The notes: generated from the letters alone by a model not told the origin. DNA of 35,170 bases from Canibacter sp052085365 (GCA_052085365.1 JBQDFP010000021.1:1-35170); one strand, 5' to 3'; counted from the first letter of the stretch, positions 23,197-32,209 are shown. Numbers and translations: made by a program.

Positions 23197-23919
23197 ATGG
23201 CGAAAAAGAAGCGCGCTCCGCTGAGCCCCCTGACGGTGATTGGCGAGCTTCTGCTACTCGGCGGACTCGGCGTTCTGGGCTACATCGTATGGCAACCCTG
23301 GTATGCCTCTCTCGTGCTCGGAGGGAACCAAACAACGCTCTCAGCCGAGCACTCTGCGCAGTGGAGCGAAGAAGAAGCCTCAACTGATGAGCTGCCGGTG
23401 CCGGAGGTAGGCGACAACGGTGATATTTTCGGGGTTCTCTACGTACCAGCGCTAGGGAAAGACTTCTCAAACGTTGTTGCAGAAGGGGTCGGTCGACCTG
23501 AGCCGCTCGATAACTGGGACAGCGGAGTGGGGCACTATCCGACCACTGCGAAACCCGGTGAAGTGGGCAATTTTGCGCTCGCCGCACACCGCAACGGGGT
23601 GCTCGCACCGTTTCGTGATGTGGAATATCTTCGGGTCGGCGACCCCATCTACTTTGAAACAAAAGATGGGTGGTACACATATACCTTCCGTACACAAGAA
23701 GTAGTGGGAGCTGACGCGATCGAAGTGCTGAACCCCTATCCATATGTTTCAGGAGCGATCGGGGACGACAGTATTTTGACCCTGACCTCATGCCACCCCA
23801 AGGACGGGGCAGCCCTGCGCATCATTTCATTCGCCGTATTTGACGGGTTCACGCCGCGTGCTGATGGGCCGCCTACTGAACTCGCCGCAGTGAACTCTCA
23901 CGTAGGTCAGGAGGCATAG
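23197..23919 (+). CDS. Class E sortase
   Basis: The 240-residue membrane-anchored transpeptidase has a basic KKKR N-terminus and one membrane helix (about residues 11-32), then a sortase barrel. The catalytic triad is visible: His131 in FALAAHRNG, Cys199 in TLTSCHPKDG and Arg208 in LRIISFA. The TLTSC form and its position next to pabA and pknB match the class E sortases of actinobacteria, which attach LAxTG proteins to peptidoglycan. ATG 23197 has no Shine-Dalgarno; TATCAT 7 bp upstream could make it leaderless, and an upstream alternative at 23170 is possible. No sortase substrate is encoded in the window. Confidence 0.9.
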   Translation: MAKKKRAPLSPLTVIGELLLLGGLGVLGYIVWQPWYASLVLGGNQTTLSAEHSAQWSEEEASTDELPVPEVGDNGDIFGVLYVPALGKDFSNVVAEGVGRPEPLDNWDSGVGHYPTTAKPGEVGNFALAAHRNGVLAPFRDVEYLRVGDPIYFETKDGWYTYTFRTQEVVGADAIEVLNPYPYVSGAIGDDSILTLTSCHPKDGAALRIISFAVFDGFTPRADGPPTELAAVNSHVGQEA

Positions 23920-23920
23920 C

Positions 23921-24082
23921 GTGTTTTCAATTTTGTGGCGATTCCTACCGGGTCCTGCCTGGCTGCGTCTCATCGTGCTGCTCGCCGTACTCGTCGTTGT
24001 CGTGTGGGCGGTCATCACATACGTATATCCGTGGGTGGCTACTTTGCTTCCCGCACCATCAGGGGATGTGACCGTCGAATGA
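23921..24082 (+). CDS. Small conserved-position membrane protein (53 residues)
   Basis: This GTG-started reading frame of 53 residues follows the sortase stop by one base, with GGAGG about 7 bp upstream. It reads MFSILWRFLPGPAWLRL, then one strongly hydrophobic helix (IVLLAVLVVVVWAVITY, about 18-34), then a short PAPSGDVTVE tail. It overlaps pabA by ATGA (24079-24082), so it is translationally coupled. A similar small membrane protein occurs between sortase and pabA in related actinobacteria, as I recall. Its function is unknown. Confidence 0.82.
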   Translation: MFSILWRFLPGPAWLRLIVLLAVLVVVVWAVITYVYPWVATLLPAPSGDVTVE

Positions 24083-24717
24083 CTCGAGTACTCGTCATCG
24101 ATAACTATGACAGCTTCGTGTACACCTTGGTGGGCTACCTGCAGCAGCTTGGAGCAGAAACACACGTGATCAGGAACGATGACGTGTCAGTTGGCGAACT
24201 TGAGCAGCTCGTGCAGGACATGGACGGGGTGCTTATCTCGCCCGGTCCGGGAGCCCCGAAAGACGCGGGGATTTCACTCGCAATGGTTGACCTTGCGCTT
24301 CGGGCAGAAATTTCTGTGCTGGGTGTGTGCCTTGGGCATCAGGCTATTGCCGAGGCTTTGGGTTCGACGGTGACTCATTCCGAAGAACTCATGCACGGCA
24401 AAACTTCGCAGGTGAAGCATCACCACAGTGCATTTTTTGCGGGCGTTCCTGATGAGTTCACAGCGACGAGGTACCATTCGCTTGCGGTTGTGCGAGATAC
24501 CGTTACTGAAGATCTTACGATCACCGCAGAAACTGAGTCGGGAATCGTCATGGCGCTGCAGCACCGTGATCGACCCATTTACGGGGTGCAATACCACCCA
24601 GAGTCGGTCCTCACCGAGGGCGGCTACCGCCAACTGGGAAACTGGCTTGAACTGATTGGTCTTGCAGGTGCTGCCGAGCGTGCCGCAGCGCTCAGCCCAC
24701 TGATTCGCGAGGGGTAA
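24079..24717 (+). CDS. pabA: Glutamine amidotransferase, aminodeoxychorismate/anthranilate synthase component II
   Basis: The 212-residue class I glutamine amidotransferase starts MTRVLVIDNYDSFVYTL. The oxyanion-loop motif is LISPGPGAPKDAG, the nucleophile is Cys84 in GVCLGHQA, and the His173/Glu175 pair is in YHPESV. It supplies ammonia from glutamine to a chorismate-using partner, giving aminodeoxychorismate for folate or anthranilate for tryptophan. Sequence does not separate the two roles, and no component I gene is nearby. Gene order (sortase, small protein, this gene, then pknB convergent downstream) is the conserved one; in Mycobacterium it is called trpG. The start overlaps the preceding stop. 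Confidence 0.9.
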   Translation: MTRVLVIDNYDSFVYTLVGYLQQLGAETHVIRNDDVSVGELEQLVQDMDGVLISPGPGAPKDAGISLAMVDLALRAEISVLGVCLGHQAIAEALGSTVTHSEELMHGKTSQVKHHHSAFFAGVPDEFTATRYHSLAVVRDTVTEDLTITAETESGIVMALQHRDRPIYGVQYHPESVLTEGGYRQLGNWLELIGLAGAAERAAALSPLIREG

Positions 24718-24759
24718 CGCAGCATATTCGCGAAGCGCTGCTGGCCGCCTGAATTTATA

Positions 24760-24771
24760 TAAGATAATTTT
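24760..24771 (+). promoter_or_regulatory. Candidate leaderless promoter
   Basis: TAAGAT at 24760-24765 is six bases before the ATG at 24772, so transcription would start at the A of the start codon. The surrounding sequence is AT-rich, and no Shine-Dalgarno is visible. Confidence 0.45.
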
Positions 24772-25671
24772 ATGAATACTGAGCAGCCCGGCGACAGTCA
24801 GCCGCAGCCACAGCATCCAGTCCAGTACCCGGTAAACGGGTCAGGGGGCGGCGCACCTCATCCCCAGTATGTTCCTCAGCGCACGGGAGGGCGTGGTCCC
24901 TTGTGGCCGGCACTTGTCGCATTGAGCGCGGGAGTCGTGTGCATCGTGCTGAATTTTGTGCCCGGAATGACGGTGATTCGTTTCGTGCTCAACGGTTGCG
25001 GAATCCTGTTTGCGATTGCCGGTATCGTACTCGCGATTGTTTCGTTGAATAAACGGTGGTGGACGGGGCTGTCTATTGCGGGCCTCGTAGTGAGTGCGTT
25101 CGCGGTGCTGTTTGCCGGCAGTTTTCTCGGGCTGGGGATCTTGGCGAACCACCAGCTTGAAGCGAGTGCGCAGCGAGCACAAGACAGGCTGGACGAGAAA
25201 CTAGCCAAAGAAAAAGCGGCCGAAGATGCGGTACTCGACGAGTCCCAGTGGTTGGAAGACGCCCGCAAAATTGTTGACCCGGCGGACTACACCGAAGTAG
25301 ATGCGGCACAGCTCAGCAAGATCATGGCTGACCCCGAAGCGTACGCTAAAGAGGGCATCATTGTGAGCGCAACTATGGCCACGCCAATGAACCACAGTGG
25401 TTTCGCTCAACAAGGCCTCTGCCTCACTTCTGTGACGCTGCTTGTGTCCGGCGAAACCCCAGATCTTTCACAACGTGCAGGGATCCTCGACCGCGGCACA
25501 GAATACGAATGCCCGCTTGCTGATCAGTTACTCGGGCTCGATGAAGAATCAGATGATTTGGTGGGAAGTCAGTCAGAGGAATATCGGATGTGGCTGGTTC
25601 GCGGTGGAACGACGAAAGCTGAAGACGGCGAAGAGATGCCAGTGTTCGTCTTGATGCGTCTCGAAGAGTAA
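24772..25671 (+). CDS. Membrane protein of unknown function (DUF4190-like)
   Basis: The 299-residue protein has a Pro/Gln-rich cytoplasmic N-terminus (about 1-40). Two or three hydrophobic segments follow (ALVALSAGVVCIVLNFVPG, CGILFAIAGIVLAIVSL and GLSIAGLVVSAFAVLFAGSF), in the style of DUF4190 proteins. An alpha-helical, charged stretch (QRAQDRLDEKLAKEKAAEDA) and a soluble C-terminal domain to the stop come last. It has no recognised catalytic motif. It is convergent with pknB, with 23 bp between the stops and no clear terminator. An ATG start at 24772 is likely from a leaderless transcript. Function is not assigned. Confidence 0.72.
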   Translation: MNTEQPGDSQPQPQHPVQYPVNGSGGGAPHPQYVPQRTGGRGPLWPALVALSAGVVCIVLNFVPGMTVIRFVLNGCGILFAIAGIVLAIVSLNKRWWTGLSIAGLVVSAFAVLFAGSFLGLGILANHQLEASAQRAQDRLDEKLAKEKAAEDAVLDESQWLEDARKIVDPADYTEVDAAQLSKIMADPEAYAKEGIIVSATMATPMNHSGFAQQGLCLTSVTLLVSGETPDLSQRAGILDRGTEYECPLADQLLGLDEESDDLVGSQSEEYRMWLVRGGTTKAEDGEEMPVFVLMRLEE

Positions 25672-25694
25672 CTCACTCGGACCTGGATACAACG

Positions 25695-27440
25695 TTACGA
25701 GTCGTTGTTGTCGTCATCGTCGTTGTTTGAATCGTCACCGCCGCTGTCGTTAGAACCAGTGCAGTACACAATGTCGATCTCTGAGCGTTGCGGCTGCGAA
25801 CCAACAAGTGACTGTTCAACGATTGGAAGCGCACCGCCCGTGATTTCGCAGTCACGCGGCACGGCATTTACTTGGAGCCCTTCACTGTCAAGCAATGCGC
25901 GTGCTGCCTGCAGTGATTGCCCCGTCACATCAGGCACGCTGACCTGACCCGACGAGACCGTCACGTCAATCGTGGTGCTTGCCTTCACCTTTGAACCGGG
26001 TTCTGGTGTCATCTTCAAGACAGTGTCTTTTTCGGCTGATGCGTCATCTGAGGTTGCGATCGATCCGATCGTGAGGCCGACTTCGCCGAGCTTTTTCTCG
26101 GCTTGTTCAAGCGTATCGCCAACCACGTTCGGTATTTCAGTGTCTTCGGGGCCTGACGATACGTAGAGTGTGACGTTTGAGTCTTTCGATAGTGTCGAAC
26201 CCGCGGGTGGGTCAGTGCGTATTACTGATCCTTCTTCAATTTCAGGGTCAGTTTCTTCGATCGTAATAGCCACCAGATCGACTTCTTCTAGCTGCTGGAT
26301 TGCTTCTGCACGCGGGACCCCGGTGAGATCGGGAACCCGGCTTGACGTGTTGAATTCAGTGGGCGCAAGGTTTACGAGCCAGAACACGACTGCAGCAATC
26401 ACCGCAGCAACTGTCAAAATAGAGGCCCACGTCCACATCACCGGTGGACGACTTTGGCTCTTCGAACTGCCGCCCTCTGCGAGCTGACGCAGCGCGAGAG
26501 TTGATTCTGAGACTTCTTCGCCGCCAGAAAAAAGCACCGTCTCGTCGACACCCGAGTCGGACAGCACCGGCATCTGACCTGATGCCGCAACTTTGAGGGC
26601 CTCACGGAATTCACCGGCGGTTTGGAAACGTTTTGCACGGTCTTTCGCCATGGAGTGCATCACCACGCGATCAAGCGCAGGGGAGACCGCAGAGTCGCGC
26701 TCGCTGGGTCGCACCGGACGCTCGCTCACATGCTGATAGGCGACCGCGACAGCAGTGTCACCACGGAACGGAACATCTCCGGTGAGCATCTCATAGAGCA
26801 TGACACCTGTCGAATACAGGTCTGAACGGGCATCAACGGTTTCGCCCTTTGCCTGCTCGGGCGAGAAATATGCGGCTGTTCCGAGAATCGCCGTGGTTTG
26901 CTGCAGCGTTGACGAGGTTTCAGAAACTGCGCGAGCAATGCCGAAGTCCATGACTTTTACACGGCCAGTGCTCGTGATCATAATGTTGGCCGGTTTAATA
27001 TCGCGGTGGACAATACCGGCACGGTGGGAGTATTCGAGCGCGGTGAGCACAGCATCTACAACACGGCAGGCTTCTTCTGCGCTGAGACGACCTTCGAGTA
27101 AATGTTGACGCAGGTTCTTACCGTCAACATATTCCATCACAATAAACGGCAGCTGCTTCGGACCGGCCGCCGTCTGAATCAGGTCATCGCCTGCGTCGAG
27201 GACGCGCACAATTGTGGGGTGCGCCATGCGTGCGGCAGACTGAGCTTCTTGGCGAAAGCGTTCACGGAAGGCTTCGTCTCCGGCAAGGTCGGCCTTCATG
27301 ACCTTAATGGCAACCTGGCGTCCGAGCTTTGTGTCGGTTCCACGGTAAACGGTAGCCATACCACCCTGGCCAACAAACTCGCCCAGGGTATAACGACCGG
27401 CGAGGATGCGCCCTTGGCTGGTCGTGTTAGGTTCCGTCAT
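25695..27440 (-). CDS. pknB: Serine/threonine protein kinase PknB with PASTA repeats
   Basis: This 581-residue membrane kinase has an N-terminal Hanks domain (residues about 16-275): glycine loop GQGGMATVYRG, Lys in VAIKVMK, catalytic HRDIKPANIM and DFGIAR. After a cytoplasmic linker comes one membrane helix (about 333-357, WTWASILTVAAVIAAVVFWL). The extracellular part holds three PASTA units (about 370-430, 435-500 and 503-565), beginning VPDLTG, IPNVVG and VPDVTG. The tail is acidic and low-complexity (Asn/Asp). Such kinases sense muropeptides and phosphorylate cell-wall and division proteins. Three PASTA units is fewer than the four of Mycobacterium PknB. The third carries a Cys pair. GAGGAAAG precedes the ATG. 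Confidence 0.94.
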   Translation of the reverse strand: MTEPNTTSQGRILAGRYTLGEFVGQGGMATVYRGTDTKLGRQVAIKVMKADLAGDEAFRERFRQEAQSAARMAHPTIVRVLDAGDDLIQTAAGPKQLPFIVMEYVDGKNLRQHLLEGRLSAEEACRVVDAVLTALEYSHRAGIVHRDIKPANIMITSTGRVKVMDFGIARAVSETSSTLQQTTAILGTAAYFSPEQAKGETVDARSDLYSTGVMLYEMLTGDVPFRGDTAVAVAYQHVSERPVRPSERDSAVSPALDRVVMHSMAKDRAKRFQTAGEFREALKVAASGQMPVLSDSGVDETVLFSGGEEVSESTLALRQLAEGGSSKSQSRPPVMWTWASILTVAAVIAAVVFWLVNLAPTEFNTSSRVPDLTGVPRAEAIQQLEEVDLVAITIEETDPEIEEGSVIRTDPPAGSTLSKDSNVTLYVSSGPEDTEIPNVVGDTLEQAEKKLGEVGLTIGSIATSDDASAEKDTVLKMTPEPGSKVKASTTIDVTVSSGQVSVPDVTGQSLQAARALLDSEGLQVNAVPRDCEITGGALPIVEQSLVGSQPQRSEIDIVYCTGSNDSGGDDSNNDDDDNNDS

Positions 27441-27498
27441 TCTTTCCTCATTAACGTGCGTAAAAGTACGTCATTAGTTTAGTAATACACGGCGTGGA

Positions 27499-29310
27499 TT
27501 AGCCTGCATTTTGGCCATTGTTGCCACCAGGTGTTGGCTGATCGTTATTACCTTCATCTGGTGCGCTAGCAATCTTAACCGTGGAAGCCTGTGACCACTC
27601 GGATTGGCGGTCACTAATCCCATCACGTCCACACACGACTGCAAACGCAATACTGATATCGCCCGAGTCACCGGCGCGAACAGTTGCTGACCGGCCCGTA
27701 CCGGGTTCACCCGTTAATTCTCCCGAGCCAGATACTTGCACTTTGTATGCCTTCACTGAGGTGCCGGTTGCGCAGACACCGCTCTGGTCGCCCCATGACA
27801 CCTGGAACTGTTCGCCAGCCTGAACTTCGCCCGGTGCATCTGGTGCGCCAGCTGGAGCTGATGCGTCACCGAAACGAGTGTTTACTGTGAGGGTCACCGC
27901 TTCGTTGAAATCAACGCTCGAACCGGTGGGTGAGACCTGACTGACCAAACCCACCTCGTCGTCACTTGCGGGACTCCCGTCAACACACGACACATTGCCG
28001 AAACCGCTGTCCCCGAGCGTCGCAACGGCATCATCGCAGCTCATGCCCACATAATCGTCGGCATTAATCGAACCGGTGGTTGGTTCTTCCTCTTCGGGCT
28101 CTTCTTCCTGCTTTTGCTTCTGCGCAGTCGGGCCCTGTTCTTTACCCGTGTTTGAACCGTCACCCGAATTCAAGGCGTAGAGCGTGCCGCCGCCAATGAG
28201 CAGCAATAGTGCGAGCAGGGCAATAAGCGGCCAGGTCCATGCGCTGCGCTTCTTTTTCTTGCCTGTGTTCGCGTCGTCTGCGGAATCTTCAGATACTTCA
28301 GCGTCTGCCAGCAGCGCGGCAGCTTCGGGATCGCTCTCACCGAGTGTTTCGGTGCGGGGGAGCACCTGAGTGGTGTTCTCCTGCTGCGGCAGCATCGTGG
28401 TCGCAGCATCGTCTTGTGCGTTCAACACGGTAGTTGCGTCGTCGGCTTGTTTGCCGAGAACCTGCGGCACTGCCGCTGCAGCAGCCTGCACATCACCGCG
28501 GTGCAGTGAAGTTGCAGCTTGCGCGAGTCGTGCCGCGGTGCGTGGGCGACCGGTTTCTTCTTTCGCGAGGCACGAATAGACGAGGTTGCGAACCGCAGCA
28601 GGGAGCTGGTCGCTCAAGTCCGGTGGTGTGTCATTGATCTGAGCCATCGCGATTGCGACTTGTGAGTCACCGGTGAAGGGTCGTTTGCCTGCGAGGCATT
28701 CGTAGGCAACCACACCGAGTGAATAAATATCAGTAGACGGTGTCGCGACCTGACCGCTTGCCTGTTCGGGCGCCAGGTACTGCACAGTTCCCATAACCTG
28801 ACCGGTTGCGGTGAGCGGCACCTGGTCGGCAATACGTGCAATGCCAAAGTCAGTGATTTTGACGCGGCCGTCGGGCGTAATCAGCAGGTTGCCCGGTTTC
28901 ACGTCACGGTGCACGAGGCCCGCATCGTGTGCTGCTTGCAGGGCTGTCGCGGTCTGGGCAGTGATGCCGAGCACACGATCAACGGGAAGCTTGCCTTCGC
29001 GTTCGAGAATTGATGAGAGTGGTTCGCCAGGAACCAGTTCCATCACGATAAACGCTGAGCCTTGCTCTTCGCCATAGTCGTAGACGTTTGCGATGCCCTC
29101 GTGGTTGACGAGCGCAGCGTGACGGGCTTCAGCGCGGAAGCGTTCAAGGAAGCCCGGGTCACCCATGTACTCGTCTTTAAGGATCTTAATAGCGACGGTG
29201 CGTCCAATAATGCTGTCGGTGGCCTTCCAGACTTCACCCATGCCGCCGACGGCAATACGTGAGCTGAGCTCATAGCGACCACCGAACGTGACTCCTGCTG
29301 TAGGTCTCAT
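27499..29310 (-). CDS. pknA: Serine/threonine protein kinase PknA with extracellular PASTA-like region
   Basis: This 603-residue kinase has a Hanks domain (about 12-270) with VGGMGEVWKA, VAIKILK, HRDVKPGNLL and DFGIAR. A linker follows, then a basic KKKKR stop-transfer and a membrane helix (about 355-378, WTWPLIALLALLLLIGGGTL). The exported part holds a Glu-rich spacer, one PASTA-like unit (about 417-477, YVGMSCDDAVATLGDSGFGN) with a Cys pair, and a fibronectin-III-like beta region with the motif FQVSWGDQSG. The C-terminus is Gly/Asn-rich. PknA phosphorylates division and wall proteins together with PknB. Its start overlaps the pbpA stop by ATGA. The long extracellular tail differs from Mycobacterium PknA. 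Confidence 0.92.
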   Translation of the reverse strand: MRPTAGVTFGGRYELSSRIAVGGMGEVWKATDSIIGRTVAIKILKDEYMGDPGFLERFRAEARHAALVNHEGIANVYDYGEEQGSAFIVMELVPGEPLSSILEREGKLPVDRVLGITAQTATALQAAHDAGLVHRDVKPGNLLITPDGRVKITDFGIARIADQVPLTATGQVMGTVQYLAPEQASGQVATPSTDIYSLGVVAYECLAGKRPFTGDSQVAIAMAQINDTPPDLSDQLPAAVRNLVYSCLAKEETGRPRTAARLAQAATSLHRGDVQAAAAAVPQVLGKQADDATTVLNAQDDAATTMLPQQENTTQVLPRTETLGESDPEAAALLADAEVSEDSADDANTGKKKKRSAWTWPLIALLALLLLIGGGTLYALNSGDGSNTGKEQGPTAQKQKQEEEPEEEEPTTGSINADDYVGMSCDDAVATLGDSGFGNVSCVDGSPASDDEVGLVSQVSPTGSSVDFNEAVTLTVNTRFGDASAPAGAPDAPGEVQAGEQFQVSWGDQSGVCATGTSVKAYKVQVSGSGELTGEPGTGRSATVRAGDSGDISIAFAVVCGRDGISDRQSEWSQASTVKIASAPDEGNNDQPTPGGNNGQNAG

Positions 29311-30788
29311 TCGCTTAACACCGCTTCCATTACTTGCTTGCTGATCTGGGTGGGAATCCCAGAAGAGGTTCCTTCATAGTTATATGCTTCGCCGCCACCG
29401 TCTTCAATCACGACTGCGACCGCAATATCGGGGTCGTCTGCGGGGGCGAATCCGGTGAACCAGAGTGTGAACGGAAGATTGTTTCCGTCATCGTCACGAC
29501 CGTTCTCGGCTGTTCCGGTTTTACCAGCCACCTGCACACCGTCGACGGCTGCCTGGTTGGCTACGCCGCTATTGACGCCCTTGATGAGCATGCCCTTGAC
29601 TGCCTCCGCGGTTTCTTTTGAAACTGCTTCGTTAAACACGCTCGGTTTAGTTTCTGACTCAACACGAAGATCGGGCGTGATGACGCGATCCACAAGCGTT
29701 GGTTGCATGACTGTGCCTTCATTCGCGATTCCTGCTGAGACCATCGCCATCTGCAGCGGGGTTGCACGAACGTCCCACTGGCCGATTGCGCTGAGTCCCT
29801 GCTGTGCCATATCGTCAGGCTTCGGTGCCTGGCTCGGAGTCACTGAGAGCGGAATCTCTACTTCCTGGCCGAAACCGAAGCTATCGGCGGTTTCTGTCAG
29901 GGCACCGAGGGGAAGCTTCTCTGAAAGTTCCACCATCGGAATATTGCACGATTGCATAATTGCGTGCTCAAGCGTGGTGTTGCCGCCGCTGCCACCGCCG
30001 CACACTCCGCGGTCGTTGTTGTAGACCGTCGAGCTGCTGCCTGCCAGGTCATATGATGCCACGTCGGGCAGGCTTGTCGACGGTGTTGCAGCGCCCGATT
30101 CGATTGCTGACGCCGCGGTCACAATTTTGAAGGTGGATCCTGGATGGTAGGTGTCACCGGCAATTGCACGGTTCGAGAGCGGACGGTTCGGGTCTTCTTC
30201 GAGATTTTGGTAGTTCTTGATGATTTCAGAACTGTCGTTGCTTGACAGCTGGTTCGGGTCATAGGTTGGCGTCGACGCGAGCGCGAGAATACGACCGGTT
30301 TTTGGTTCGAGTGCCACTACGGCGCCTGTGAAGCCTTCAAGTGCGTCGTAGGCGGCCTGCTGTGCCTTCGGGTCGATTGAGATCTCAACTGAGCTGCCCT
30401 GTGGGTCAGCGCCGCTAATGATGCGCATAAGACGGTTGAAGAACTGCGCATCGCCAGCACCCGACAGTTCAGCGTTCATTTTCGACTCGAGACCGGTCGC
30501 ACCCTGATAGTGCGAAAAGTATCCGGTGACGGGGGCATACAAGGGCCCGTTCGAGTATTCGCGAGTGAACTTGTATTGGTCGTCGCTCGGCGTTGAAACC
30601 GCGATTGGTTCACCGTCGATCAAAATTGAGCCGCGCTCAACGTTAAACGAGTTTTTAATCGAACGCTGGTTGAGCGCGTTGCCGCGTAGCTCATCAGCGG
30701 AGACGACCTGAATCATCGTCACCGAGACGAAGAGAGCCAAAAACAGGACGAAAACGGTGCGAGTTAACGTTTTGAGTTGCTTATTCAT
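29307..30788 (-). CDS. pbpA: Penicillin-binding protein PbpA (class B transpeptidase)
   Basis: The 493-residue class B PBP starts with a short cytoplasmic segment and one membrane helix (about 10-30, VFVLFLALFVSVTMIQVV). A pedestal region and a penicillin-binding transpeptidase domain follow. The active-site motifs are HPGSTFKIVTA (SxxK nucleophile), QSCNIPM (SxN, as SCN) and AGKTGTAENG (KTG). It cross-links peptidoglycan outside the membrane. It is coupled to rodA upstream (ATGA overlap at its start) and pknA downstream (ATGA overlap), the usual pairing of a class B PBP with a SEDS polymerase. Length and motifs are complete. Confidence 0.94.
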   Translation of the reverse strand: MNKQLKTLTRTVFVLFLALFVSVTMIQVVSADELRGNALNQRSIKNSFNVERGSILIDGEPIAVSTPSDDQYKFTREYSNGPLYAPVTGYFSHYQGATGLESKMNAELSGAGDAQFFNRLMRIISGADPQGSSVEISIDPKAQQAAYDALEGFTGAVVALEPKTGRILALASTPTYDPNQLSSNDSSEIIKNYQNLEEDPNRPLSNRAIAGDTYHPGSTFKIVTAASAIESGAATPSTSLPDVASYDLAGSSSTVYNNDRGVCGGGSGGNTTLEHAIMQSCNIPMVELSEKLPLGALTETADSFGFGQEVEIPLSVTPSQAPKPDDMAQQGLSAIGQWDVRATPLQMAMVSAGIANEGTVMQPTLVDRVITPDLRVESETKPSVFNEAVSKETAEAVKGMLIKGVNSGVANQAAVDGVQVAGKTGTAENGRDDDGNNLPFTLWFTGFAPADDPDIAVAVVIEDGGGEAYNYEGTSSGIPTQISKQVMEAVLSE

Positions 30789-32209
30789 GAGCGAATCACC
30801 AACTTCGGACGGTTGCGAACCGCGTTAGACATACGAATCAACAACGCAACAATGATCCAGTTCGAAACCAGAGAGGATCCACCTGCTGCCAAAAACGGTG
30901 CGGTCAGGCCGGTCAGGGGAATCACACGCGTCACACCGCCGGCAACCACAAACACCTGGAGTGCAACAGCGAATGCGAGCCCTGACGCGAGGAGTTTGCC
31001 GAAGTCGTCTTGCCCAGCAAAACCGATTCGTAGGCCGCGCGCTGCGAAAATCAGATACGCAACGAGTATGACGAACAGGCCGATGAGGCCGAGTTCTTCG
31101 CCGAGGCTCGGCAAAATATAGTCGCTTCGGCTGAGCGGGGTATCTCCCGGGTAGCCCTGGCCGAGACCGGTTCCGAGCATGCCGCCGTTAGCCATACCAA
31201 ACATGCCCTGCACGAGTTGGTAGCTGTCGCCCTGCGCGTCACGCCACGGGTCGATCCAGTTTTTAAACCGGTTCCCCACATACGTGAGGGTATTTGCGGC
31301 AAGTAGTCCGCCAGCGATGAAGAGGCCACCGCCGATGAGTACCCAACCGACTCGTCCTGTCGCCAGGTAGAGCATTGCCAGGAAGAGACCAAGAATGAGC
31401 ACCGCGGTTCCGAGCTCGCTCTGGAACACCAGCACACCCATGGCGATCAGCCAGACGACAATCAGTGGGCCAAGGTCGCGGCCGCGCGGAAACCTGATCG
31501 GTCCAAACTTTTTACCCACCATCGACAGTGCGTCACGGTTGCGCACCAGGTAGCCAGCGAAAAAGATAGTGAGCGCGATCTTTGCGAGCTCAACGGGCTG
31601 GAACGTGAGCCCACCGACACGAATCCACTGCCGTGCGCCACCAATTTCAACACCGATGCCCGGGATGAGCGGCAGCAGCAGCAAAATAATTCCGATCGCG
31701 CCGAACACGTACGTGAATCGGTACAGCACGAAATGGTTGCGTATGACGAACAGAAGAGCAATCGCGACCGCAATCGCAACGACTGACCAGATCAATTGGC
31801 GCACGCTCGTTGAACCAAAATCAACGCCGCCCGCACCGAGATCGATGCGGTAAATCATGGCAATGCCGAGACTGTTGAGCAGCGCGGCAATCGGGATTAA
31901 GAGTGGATCCGCATCTTGCGCAATAATGCGAACCACAATGTGCAGGGCAAGAACTGCAACGCTGTACACAATGCCGGGGATGAGCAGCGTCGATTGAATG
32001 CTCCCACGCAGGGCAAGGTCGATGAGAATGACCGCAACTGCACCGATTGCGAGCGAAAACAGGGTCAGGGTCAGCTCGAGGTTTCGCAGCAGACGTGGTG
32101 CGCGAATCGCGGTGATGCGCTGCAGCACATGCTCACTGCGCGCAGAATCTTTGTAGTCGCGTGAAGCGGCGTCTGCGGAGTTCGCGCTTGAATTTTTGGT
32201 GTCACTCAA
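30785..32209 (-). CDS. rodA: SEDS-family peptidoglycan glycosyltransferase RodA/FtsW
   Basis: This 474-residue multi-pass membrane protein has the SEDS signature: GVEIGGARQWIRVGGLTFQP, EFxKI-type VELAKIALTIFFAGYLV, FQSELGTAVLILG and TPLSRSDYILPSLGEELGLI, with about 10 or more membrane helices. It polymerises lipid II with its partner PbpA during elongation. The start is a TTG at 32209 overlapping the pstP stop (TTGA), with AGGGGGTG upstream. A charged cytoplasmic N-terminus (about 40 residues) precedes the first helix. Confidence 0.94.
   Translation of the reverse strand: MSDTKNSSANSADAASRDYKDSARSEHVLQRITAIRAPRLLRNLELTLTLFSLAIGAVAVILIDLALRGSIQSTLLIPGIVYSVAVLALHIVVRIIAQDADPLLIPIAALLNSLGIAMIYRIDLGAGGVDFGSTSVRQLIWSVVAIAVAIALLFVIRNHFVLYRFTYVFGAIGIILLLLPLIPGIGVEIGGARQWIRVGGLTFQPVELAKIALTIFFAGYLVRNRDALSMVGKKFGPIRFPRGRDLGPLIVVWLIAMGVLVFQSELGTAVLILGLFLAMLYLATGRVGWVLIGGGLFIAGGLLAANTLTYVGNRFKNWIDPWRDAQGDSYQLVQGMFGMANGGMLGTGLGQGYPGDTPLSRSDYILPSLGEELGLIGLFVILVAYLIFAARGLRIGFAGQDDFGKLLASGLAFAVALQVFVVAGGVTRVIPLTGLTAPFLAAGGSSLVSNWIIVALLIRMSNAVRNRPKLVIRS

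Noticed and set aside
23192..23791. 199-residue open frame antisense to the sortase
   Set aside because: Arg- and Ser-rich shadow composition, while the plus strand has an intact His-Cys-Arg sortase.
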